Assembly: GCA_001792465.1 (NCBI GenBank)
Contig: MGGO01000022.1
Location: 15,402-35,228, forward strand
DNA: 19,827 nt
From: Candidatus Woesebacteria bacterium RIFCSPHIGHO2_01_FULL_44_10
Lineage (GTDB): Bacteria; Patescibacteriota; Microgenomatia; UBA8517
Reading direction: 5' to 3'
Below are positions 14,515 to 19,827 of this stretch, one piece after another. Position 1 is the first letter of the stretch; the number at the start of each line of letters is the position of its first letter. The position numbers and the translations under genes are program-made. The notes beneath the pieces are model-generated. The model worked only from the letters and a program-made list of their open reading frames with translations, had not been told where the DNA came from and searched no databases.

Positions 14515-14921
14515 TGATTTGGTACGTTTGGACTCCCGGCGACAAAAGGTTCATCTTCATTCTCAAGCTGGGCCGTAATCGTATACCACCTAGGACAGCT
14601 TGAGCTTTCCGGTTCATACAGGTACGACGTACGTGTTAGTGGATCACAAGTGATTTTTTCCATGTATGGGGAAAGGCCATTCCCACCACAGGTAACGACG
14701 CTGGCAGCGGGATAACAATTCGCATCGCTATTAAACTCTTCCAGAGCAACTTGAATTTTTTTGATATCCCCCTTGCGTCTCGCGTCCCTGCCTTTAAAAA
14801 TTTGGGTCCTACCAGTAAAAATAAGGGCAATCATGGCCAAAAAAGCTATGATCGTCGCAACAATCAAGATTTCAATTAGAGTTACGCCCTTCAGACGGGA
14901 ATCATCCATGTCTCTTAGCAT
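14511..14921 (-). CDS. Type IV pilin-like protein (array member 1)
   Basis: A prepilin of 136 residues from ATG 14921, or 132 from ATG 14909, which follows a weak AAGAGA purine tract; the second gives leader MDDSRLKG. The mature start is VTLIEILIVATIIAFLAMIA (Glu +5), followed by KGRDARRKGDIKKIQVALEE. The C-terminal half has YTITAQLENEDE (LEN motif) and Cys residues at CYPAASVVTC and DPLTRTSY..SSSC. It lies 9 nt after pilD. Confidence 0.85.
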   Translation of the reverse strand: MLRDMDDSRLKGVTLIEILIVATIIAFLAMIALIFTGRTQIFKGRDARRKGDIKKIQVALEEFNSDANCYPAASVVTCGGNGLSPYMEKITCDPLTRTSYLYEPESSSCPRWYTITAQLENEDEPFVAGSPNVPNQ

Positions 14922-14930
14922 AGCTGTTAT

Positions 14931-15626
14931 TCATACTGATCCTACTAGAACCGTGACAAAAAAGCCAATTACCAGAAACGGACCGAAGGCTATTTTCTTT
15001 CCAAATGAGGTTTTTCCAAAAATAATTAGGGCCAGTCCAACCAGAGCGCCGGTGATAAATGAGATCATTAACCAAACGACGGTCAGTTTGGGTCCAAGGA
15101 CCGTCCCTAAAAAAAGCGCCAGTTTAACGTCCCCCAACCCCATGCCGCGGCCACGGGTAACCAAGTTGGTCAAAAGCAAAAAGGTAGCCGCCAGGAAACC
15201 GGCCAAAACGAAAGCATATGAAAAGCGCGTCAGCCCAACTGCCAACCCTACAAAAACCAAACTGTCGGGAATAATCTGATGCTCAAAATCAATCACCAGG
15301 ACGGCTAAAGCAACGCTGGCTACAATTAGATAAAAAACTAAATCCAAACTTAGGCCAAAGCGCCAACCTAAAGCCATGAAAACAAGTGCTGTACCAATCT
15401 CAATCAGTGGGTACCTAACCGATATTTTTTTCTTGCAATAGCTGCACTTACCTTGCAAAACCAAATACGAAAAAACCGGAATATTGTGGTACCAGGTAAT
15501 TTTGTGACGGCAATGGGGGCAGACCGAGCGACCGGCTGTTATCTTCTGACCCCGGGGAAGTCTCCAGGTTAAAGCTCCCAGAAAAGAGCCAACAGCAAGA
15601 CCCAAAGCAACCAACCAAATTAACAT
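14931..15626 (-). CDS. pilD: Prepilin peptidase (A24 aspartyl protease), PilD
   Basis: A 231-residue polytopic membrane enzyme that removes prepilin leaders and usually N-methylates the new N-terminus. What is seen: the N-terminal domain with two CxxC pairs (C36/C39 and C61/C64) around KITWYHNIPVFSYL, then the peptidase part with catalytic Asp113 in VLVIDFEHQIIPD and Asp166 in GMGLGDVKLA, and about eight hydrophobic segments. All eleven pilin-like substrates are in the same operon, nine of them with the standard G/Glu+5 hydrophobic signal. It starts at ATG 15626, 5 nt after pilA. Confidence 0.95.
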   Translation of the reverse strand: MLIWLVALGLAVGSFLGALTWRLPRGQKITAGRSVCPHCRHKITWYHNIPVFSYLVLQGKCSYCKKKISVRYPLIEIGTALVFMALGWRFGLSLDLVFYLIVASVALAVLVIDFEHQIIPDSLVFVGLAVGLTRFSYAFVLAGFLAATFLLLTNLVTRGRGMGLGDVKLALFLGTVLGPKLTVVWLMISFITGALVGLALIIFGKTSFGKKIAFGPFLVIGFFVTVLVGSV

Positions 15627-15631
15627 TTGAT

Positions 15632-16216
15632 TTACTCAGGCACGCAAACCGACCAAGGATTAGCGGCTGACCAGCCCGGATTCGCAACATCCGCCGCCGT
15701 ACAAGTTTGCTGGGTACGGGTCGAGCCGTTTAGTATGTAAACCTGGTTGTCCGCACAACCTTTAGTTCTGATAGACTTTGACTGCGGCACGTAACAAGCA
15801 TAAATCGATGCTGACGATCCAATCGCTTTACCGACTCTAATTTGCTTGGTAACGTCAGTCCCAGCTGACTTCACAAAGTCCCTGTTTCTAAACTCCGTCT
15901 TCAGCTCATCAGTCGTAATTAATGCCCCATCAACGCTACAGGTAGTACCACAAATGCCGACTGTTGTATCCGCAGCTGTGACAAAGTTCTTTGCAGCATC
16001 ATTGGTCATCGATCCTGTCACCCAAGGAAACTTGTCATTTACGGCAAAGTATCTTTCAATCGCAGAAACTAGCTGGCTTCCATCAGCGCGAAATTTTGTG
16101 TCCCTTGCGCGGTTAGCCTGCTCAATTGGGTTAATCGCTGCAATAACAATCAGTGCAATAACTGACAAAAGACCAATGACAATCAAAAGCTCCACAAGTG
16201 TAAAACCTTTCTTCAT
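15632..16216 (-). CDS. pilA: Type IV major pilin candidate, PilA
   Basis: A 194-residue prepilin, leader MKKG, mature start FTLVELLIVIGLLSVIALIV (Glu +5), then AAINPIEQANRARDTKFRAD. The globular domain has about eight Cys, including ICGTTCS, YACYV, KGCADN and a final VCVPE, so several disulfides are likely. I infer it is the major subunit because it has the only near-perfect Shine-Dalgarno in the window, its own promoter candidate, and a position next to pilC and pilD apart from the minor pilins. The translation product has not been compared to databases; a minor role is possible. Confidence 0.88.
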   Translation of the reverse strand: MKKGFTLVELLIVIGLLSVIALIVIAAINPIEQANRARDTKFRADGSQLVSAIERYFAVNDKFPWVTGSMTNDAAKNFVTAADTTVGICGTTCSVDGALITTDELKTEFRNRDFVKSAGTDVTKQIRVGKAIGSSASIYACYVPQSKSIRTKGCADNQVYILNGSTRTQQTCTAADVANPGWSAANPWSVCVPE

Positions 16217-16220
16217 CTAA

Positions 16221-16228
16221 TCACCTCC
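16221..16228 (-). promoter_or_regulatory. Strong Shine-Dalgarno of pilA
   Basis: GGAGGTGA on the minus strand, 4 nt before the 'ATG' at 16216 (GGAGGTGA-TTAG-ATG). It is fully complementary to the usual 16S rRNA 3' end and stands out in a region where almost every other gene has no such site. Confidence 0.8.
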
Positions 16229-16237
16229 ATCTTTTTA

Positions 16238-16266
16238 AGTATTCAGCGTCAGAACTGACTTGTCAA
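16238..16266 (-). promoter_or_regulatory. pilA promoter with palindromic spacer
   Basis: On the minus strand, a perfect TTGACA (16261-16266), a 17-nt spacer and AATACT (16238-16243, 4 of 6). It lies across the end of pilC. Transcription would start near 16231, giving an approximately 15-nt leader containing the strong Shine-Dalgarno. The spacer holds the inverted repeat GTCAG-N2-CTGAC (16248-16259), a possible operator. Confidence 0.5.
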
Positions 16267-17454
16267 ATTATAGATCGGCAGGATGATGGCAATAACCAAA
16301 AACCCTACTCCGAGTCCTAAAACAATCATCACTAAAGGCTCGATGGCGGCAGTCAGAGACTTGACTTTTTCATCACTCTCCAGCTCGAAAATCCTTGAAA
16401 CTTTGATTAAAACCTCATCCATCTTTCCAGTTTCCTCACCCACGGCAATCATTTGAGTAAGGAGGTAGGGAAAGGCCTCAGGGTGCTTGGCAAATGAATA
16501 GGCAATGGGAAAGCCCTTCTCAATCTGTTTGCCGGCGTCCTCTAGGGCCTGGGTAATAACAATATTAGAGGAAACCGAAGCTGTTACGGTAAGCCCCTCC
16601 AAAACAGATACCCCTGAACCGACCATAAGTGATAATGTTCTGGTCAGCTCTGTTAGGATAATTTTGTGTTGCAGCTCACCAAAAATTGGTATTTTAAGAA
16701 TAATTTCATCGGTCTTTCTTCTTCCTTCGGGTGTTTTCCTATAAGCCCTAAAAGCATAAAGCGCGAGTGCTCCCAAACCTATAAAAACCGGCCAAGCCCG
16801 GGCAACGACTGTTGATATGCCAATCAGAATTCTGGTTGGCAGAGGAAGCGTCGCGTCAAACTCGCTGTATAAGTCCGTCAGTCTCGGAATGACAAAGACC
16901 ATCATAATAAAGCCGACAATAAACATGCCAACAACAATAATTGCCGGGTAAATAAGCGCGCCTTTGACCTTTCCCCGAAATTCCTGATTTTTCTCTAGGT
17001 CCTGGGCAAGCCGGTCCAGAACTTTGTCTAAAACTCCGCCGGTTTCGCCGGATTTGACCAGAGCGATATAAGTAGGGGAGAAGACCTTGGGGTATTTTTC
17101 CAAGGCGGCTGAGAGACTTTCTCCACCTTCAACGTCTGCCAAGATTCTTCCAGCAACGTCCTGAAAGGAAGCCTTCGACTGCGTGCGCAAGATAGATAGC
17201 GCTTGAGTGATGGGTAGGCCGGCCGTGATCATGGTCGAAAGCTGCCTGGTGAAAACAGAGACATCAGCAGGCGTAATTCTGTTTTTGAATCTTGCAAGCA
17301 GCGACAAAAAGCTTTCCCTGCTTGCCACAATGCTGATAACTGTAAAGCCCTGCTCACGAACTAACCTGGCAGCAATTTTTTCACTTGAGGCTTCAACAAC
17401 GCCCTTGTAAACTTTTCCCGTCTTGTCCTTTGCTTTGTAAGAAAACTTCTTCAC
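16249..17454 (-). CDS. pilC: Type IV pilus inner-membrane platform protein PilC
   Basis: A 401-residue polytopic protein on which the PilT (and PilB) ATPases act. What is seen: the N-terminal FSYKAKDKTGKVYKGVVEA motif, two GspF repeats (about residues 65-190 with VFTRQLSTMITAGLPITQAL, and 270-390 with LTRTLSLMVGSGVSVLEGL), each followed by hydrophobic segments (IYPAIIVVGMFIVGFIMMVF; VMIVLGLGVGFLVIAIILPIY). Length and layout are standard. ATG 17454 overlaps the pilT stop (ATGA). Confidence 0.96.
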   Translation of the reverse strand: MKKFSYKAKDKTGKVYKGVVEASSEKIAARLVREQGFTVISIVASRESFLSLLARFKNRITPADVSVFTRQLSTMITAGLPITQALSILRTQSKASFQDVAGRILADVEGGESLSAALEKYPKVFSPTYIALVKSGETGGVLDKVLDRLAQDLEKNQEFRGKVKGALIYPAIIVVGMFIVGFIMMVFVIPRLTDLYSEFDATLPLPTRILIGISTVVARAWPVFIGLGALALYAFRAYRKTPEGRRKTDEIILKIPIFGELQHKIILTELTRTLSLMVGSGVSVLEGLTVTASVSSNIVITQALEDAGKQIEKGFPIAYSFAKHPEAFPYLLTQMIAVGEETGKMDEVLIKVSRIFELESDEKVKSLTAAIEPLVMIVLGLGVGFLVIAIILPIYNLTSQF

Positions 17455-18506
17455 TTTCTGATCAACCTGTTTAATTCTTCTGGTCGAAGCGAGTAGCTCT
17501 GTGCTGTTTCAACCGTAATGACGCCATTTCTGACCAATGCGGCTAGGCTTGCTTCAAGCGTATTCATCCCCGCGTCGGAGGAGGTTTGAATAATCGTATC
17601 AATCTGGTGAGTCTTACCATCTCTAACGGCCGTTTTGACAGCGGAAGTTCCAAGCATTAGCTCGTAGACGGGAACTAATTTACCTTTAAGGTCAGGGACA
17701 AGCCTCATAGAAAAGACAGCCTCAAGCACGTTTGAAAGCTGCAGCCGAACCTGACTTTGCTGCTCTTCGGGAAATACGTCAACAATACGATCAACCGTTT
17801 GGGCGGCGGAATTGGTGTGAAGGGTTGCAAAAACTAAGTGGCCGGTTTCGGCAACAGTGAGGGCCGAGGCAATTGTTTCCCTATCACGCATTTCTCCAAC
17901 TAAAACAACGTCCGGGTCTTCCCGCAGAACGCTTCTCAGAGCAATGGGCCAGGAATGGGTGTCGCTCCCCATCTCGCGCTGGCTAATAATTGATTTGGCT
18001 GGCCTGAAGACAAACTCGACCGGGTCTTCAATAGTTACAATGTGCGTGGCCCTCGTCTGATTAATTTCATTTAAAATAGCCGCCAATGTAGTGGACTTGC
18101 CGTGCCCGGTAGGACCGGTGACTAAAATAAAGCCCTGGCGCATGGAAGTAAATTTATGCAGAAGTCTGGGCAAGTTCAGGGCGTCAATGGCCGGTATTTC
18201 AAGGGGGATTTGCCTAAAAGCCACAGCCGGTGTGCCTTTCTGATGATAAGCGTTGACTCTGAAGCGGGATTTTTCGCTAAAAGCCAGGGAAAAATCAATT
18301 TCTTTGTTGACGGTTAGTTTCTGCAGCTGCTCGGCAGTAACAATCTCTTTCAGGTAACCCGAGATTATTTCCCCAGTCAAAATACTCTCATTAACAATGG
18401 GGGACAATACACCGCTAATGCGCAAGGTAGGGGGAACACCAGCAACCAAATGTAAGTCCGAAGCTTTCTGCTCAATTGCTAACTGTAGTAATTGCTTAAT
18501 GTCCAT
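17451..18506 (-). CDS. pilT: Type IV pilus retraction ATPase PilT
   Basis: A 351-residue hexameric ATPase powering pilus retraction. What is seen: the N-terminal MDIKQLLQLAIEQKASDLHL motif of PilT, Walker A GPTGHGKST at residues 131-139 (H where S is usual), Asp box IEDPVEF at 159-165, ALRSVLREDPD at 189-199, Walker B VVLVGEMRD at about 200-208, and His box GHLVFATLHT at 222-231. ATG 18506 is chosen because it gives the conserved PilT start; the frame extends upstream to TTG 18545, but a promoter -10 lies inside that extension. It is first in the pilus operon. No PilB is nearby. Confidence 0.95.
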   Translation of the reverse strand: MDIKQLLQLAIEQKASDLHLVAGVPPTLRISGVLSPIVNESILTGEIISGYLKEIVTAEQLQKLTVNKEIDFSLAFSEKSRFRVNAYHQKGTPAVAFRQIPLEIPAIDALNLPRLLHKFTSMRQGFILVTGPTGHGKSTTLAAILNEINQTRATHIVTIEDPVEFVFRPAKSIISQREMGSDTHSWPIALRSVLREDPDVVLVGEMRDRETIASALTVAETGHLVFATLHTNSAAQTVDRIVDVFPEEQQSQVRLQLSNVLEAVFSMRLVPDLKGKLVPVYELMLGTSAVKTAVRDGKTHQIDTIIQTSSDAGMNTLEASLAALVRNGVITVETAQSYSLRPEELNRLIRK

Positions 18507-18527
18507 GATGGGCAGCCCCAATAATCC

Positions 18528-18557
18528 ATTATATGCAGACGACAAGGAGAATTACAA
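18528..18557 (-). promoter_or_regulatory. Pilus operon promoter before pilT
   Basis: On the minus strand, TTGTAA (18552-18557, 4 of 6), an 18-nt spacer and a perfect TATAAT (18528-18533). The predicted start is near 18521, about 15 nt before ATG 18506. It lies in the 45-nt gap between the Nudix gene and pilT, so the pilus operon need not depend on Nudix transcription. Reading through from the Nudix gene also remains possible. Confidence 0.5.
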
Positions 18558-19019
18558 GCCAAATTCCGCGATGGTTTTTTTAGCGATCTGCCACTGATCA
18601 GGAAACAAGAAATGCTCTTTTAATTGCCTGTATTTCACCCACTTGATTCTTCTAATTTCATTCTCGTTCGGCAAAATGTCTTTTTCACCAGTAAACATTA
18701 CCAAGAAGAACCTAATTATCTGGCCCTTCCAAGTTTCACCCCTATCTTTCAAAATTCTGGCTAACATAAAGTCGGGAAAATCATATTTTAGAGTTTGTTT
18801 TGATTTTTTGACGATTTGAAATTGATTAGTTCCAAGTTCTTCAGTTAATTCTCTAAGCAGTGCTTCTTCTTCAGTTTCACCGGGATCAATCCCACCACCA
18901 GGGAAATTCCAATCTTTCTCACTGTAAGTTTTTAAGTTAACAATCAAAAAATTGCCTTTGCCGTCAATCACCACCGCCGCAACTTTTTTCCTATAATTCA
19001 GACTTCCTTTCTTCGGCAT
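18552..19019 (-). CDS. Nudix hydrolase
   Basis: A 155-residue Nudix-fold pyrophosphohydrolase. The Nudix box is complete: GGIDPGETEEEALLRELTEELGT (G-x5-E-x7-REL-x2-EELG), preceded by WNFPGG. The N-terminus KKVAAVVIDGKGNFLIV is the first strand. Pattern FPGGGIDPGET resembles RppH/Ap4A-type members, but the substrate cannot be set. ATG 19019 is preferred: the frame upstream to 19079 would add a hydrophobic stretch encoded across the divergent intergenic region. It lies on the same strand just upstream of pilT and divergent from the MNT gene with a 39-nt gap. Confidence 0.87.
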   Translation of the reverse strand: MPKKGSLNYRKKVAAVVIDGKGNFLIVNLKTYSEKDWNFPGGGIDPGETEEEALLRELTEELGTNQFQIVKKSKQTLKYDFPDFMLARILKDRGETWKGQIIRFFLVMFTGEKDILPNENEIRRIKWVKYRQLKEHFLFPDQWQIAKKTIAEFGL

Positions 19020-19041
19020 ATGTTTAATTAACTTAGTGTAG

Positions 19042-19047
19042 TATAAT
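19042..19047 (+). promoter_or_regulatory. Possible -10 box of the MNT/HEPN operon
   Basis: A perfect TATAAT, 11 nt before ATG 19059 in the 39-nt divergent gap. The predicted start would leave only about 4-5 nt of leader. No good -35 is seen 16-18 nt upstream. Confidence 0.4.
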
Positions 19048-19058
19048 AAAAAGCAAAC

Positions 19059-19367
19059 ATGAAAGTAACTAATAAGCAAGAGATTTTAAGTTTATTAAAA
19101 GAAAACAATAACCGATTGATGCAGTTAGGAGTCAGAAAAGTTGGCGTTTTTGGCTCGTTTATCACAAATGAACAACAAGAAGATAGTGACGTTGACCTTT
19201 TAGTCGAATTCAGTAAGGACAAAAAAAATTTCAACAACTTCATGGGGGTAGCTGAGTTAACAGAAACAATTCTGGGGAGAAAAGTTGATCTTTTGACCCC
19301 GGAATCGCTTAGTCCCTACATCGCCCCACACATTCAAAACAATATCGAATATGTCCAAATTGCCTGA
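19059..19367 (+). CDS. MNT-domain nucleotidyltransferase (MntA-like antitoxin)
   Basis: A 102-residue minimal nucleotidyltransferase. The signature G-S-F (32-34) followed by D44-V-D46 in GVFGSFITNEQQEDSDVDLLVEF is intact, with a C-terminal VDLLTPESLSPYI segment. In MNT/HEPN pairs the MNT partner AMPylates a Tyr near the HEPN active site and so disarms it; here that role is inferred from the adjacent HEPN gene, which overlaps it by 17 nt. The promoter candidate sits 11 nt upstream and is divergent from the Nudix gene. Confidence 0.9.
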   Translation: MKVTNKQEILSLLKENNNRLMQLGVRKVGVFGSFITNEQQEDSDVDLLVEFSKDKKNFNNFMGVAELTETILGRKVDLLTPESLSPYIAPHIQNNIEYVQIA

Positions 19368-19677
19368 AGAATATCTCAAGCACGTTCTCGATGAAGCAAA
19401 TTATTTGCTTGACTCCTCAAAAGACATTTCCGAAGAAAAATTCATGCACGACGAAACCCTGCAAAGAGCCTACGCCAGAAGCATAGAAGTCATTGGAGAG
19501 GCTGTTAAGAACTTGCCGAACGATTTTAGGCTCAGCCATTCGGAAATTGACTGGAAGAAAATCACCGGCATGCGAGATCGACTAATCCATCATTATTTTG
19601 GGGTTGACTACGAGATCGTTTGGGATGTGGTCAAAAATGAAATCCCAACGTTAAAGGAACAATATCGTCAATTTTGA
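19351..19677 (+). CDS. HEPN-domain ribonuclease toxin (HepT-like)
   Basis: A 108-residue all-helical HEPN protein of the DUF86/HepT type. The catalytic motif R75-x4-H80-x-Y82 lies in MRDRLIHHYFGVDYEIVW; the Tyr is the residue AMPylated by MntA in characterised systems. Upstream YARSIEVIGEAVKNLP is also typical of the family. The toxin cleaves RNA in known examples. The ATG 19351 overlaps the MNT gene by 17 nt, consistent with co-translation. It ends 18 nt before the rRNA methyltransferase gene. Confidence 0.9.
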   Translation: MSKLPEEYLKHVLDEANYLLDSSKDISEEKFMHDETLQRAYARSIEVIGEAVKNLPNDFRLSHSEIDWKKITGMRDRLIHHYFGVDYEIVWDVVKNEIPTLKEQYRQF

Positions 19678-19695
19678 CCAAACTTCAATCCTAAC

Positions 19696-19827
19696 GTGGA
19701 TATTCGAAAACTTTTGGGAAAACACAAAATTGTTCCTGATCCGATGAAAGATCAGTTTTTCCTGGAAGATGAGGGCATAATCCAAAAAATCGTTGGGTTT
19801 GCAGATTTAACCAGAAAAGACATTGTT
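19696..19827 (+). CDS. ksgA: rRNA adenine dimethyltransferase KsgA/Dim1, N-terminal fragment
   Basis: Only the first 44 codons are present and the gene runs off the window. Start GTG 19696 is the first possible start after the in-frame HEPN stop. The sequence MKDQFFLEDEGIIQKIVGFADLTRKDIV matches, in pieces, the opening of KsgA/Dim1 (Q-x-F-L-x-D...I..I...A......VLEIGPG); the SAM motif would follow just outside. The family dimethylates two adenines near the 16S rRNA 3' end. The DQFFLEDEGI form looks closer to archaeal/Dim1-like wording than to E. coli QNFL; this is an impression. No Shine-Dalgarno is seen. Confidence 0.75.
   Translation, partial: MDIRKLLGKHKIVPDPMKDQFFLEDEGIIQKIVGFADLTRKDIV

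Noticed and set aside
14761..15279. Plus-strand open frame of 172 codons
   Set aside because: It runs antisense through a pilin gene and pilD; composition is typical of the opposite strand of hydrophobic proteins.
7649..18506. Whether the pilus locus is instead a type II secretion or competence system
   Set aside because: PilT, PilM, PilN with INLLP and a PilX-like protein indicate a type IV pilus; DNA uptake as a role of that pilus remains possible but has no direct marker here.
1..19827. CRISPR arrays, tRNAs, rRNAs, insertion sequences
   Set aside because: No spaced direct repeats, no cloverleaf-like sequence, no transposase-like ORF or terminal inverted repeats were seen on reading both strands.

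Overview
The window looks like chromosome from a small-genome bacterium, most likely a member of the Patescibacteria (Candidate Phyla Radiation), perhaps Microgenomates-like. I infer this from the very tight packing (most genes overlap by 4 nt or lie a few nt apart), the near absence of Shine-Dalgarno sites, and a type IV pilus locus with PilM/N/O but no visible PilP or secretin. UGA acts as an ordinary stop throughout, which argues against the UGA=Gly lineages. The taxonomic call is inference; no rRNA is present.

Layout. (1) 1-2135, plus strand: the tail of an unrecognised gene, a divergent class I lysyl-tRNA-synthetase-like protein whose C-terminal part appears to continue in another frame, and a HIT-family protein. 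(2) 2176-5391, plus: tyrS, an overlooked 38-residue membrane ORF overlapping both neighbours, and recG. (3) 5377-5938, minus: a RelE/ParE-type toxin with a ribbon-helix-helix antitoxin and a palindromic operator. (4) 6022-7646, plus: an information-processing operon, rpmF-nusB-rnc-rpsP-khpA. (5) 18506-7649, minus: an approximately 11 kb type IV pilus operon, pilT-pilC-pilA-pilD, then eight pilin-like genes, then a PilX-like protein and pilM-pilN-pilO. (6) 18552-19019, minus: a Nudix hydrolase. (7) 19059-19677, plus: an MNT nucleotidyltransferase/HEPN toxin-antitoxin pair. (8) From 19696, plus: the start of a KsgA/Dim1-type rRNA dimethyltransferase.

How the genes fit together. The pilus operon supplies the retraction ATPase (PilT), the platform protein (PilC), the prepilin peptidase (PilD), the likely major pilin (PilA, with the best ribosome binding site in the window), a chain of minor pilins and the PilM-PilN-PilO alignment complex. 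No extension ATPase (PilB) is present. Candidate promoters sit before pilT, before pilA and before the PilX-like gene, so the operon probably has at least three transcriptional entry points.

Most unusual points: a recurring promoter geometry in which the -10 box ends exactly 6 nt before the start codon (antitoxin, rpmF, PilX-like gene), suggesting leaderless mRNAs; a tandem array of paralogous pilins sharing a C-terminal LEN motif, one with a strikingly polar N-terminus; an apparent frameshift in the LysRS-like gene; and the hidden 38-aa ORF. I did not find clear evidence of a wholly new defence or metabolic system.
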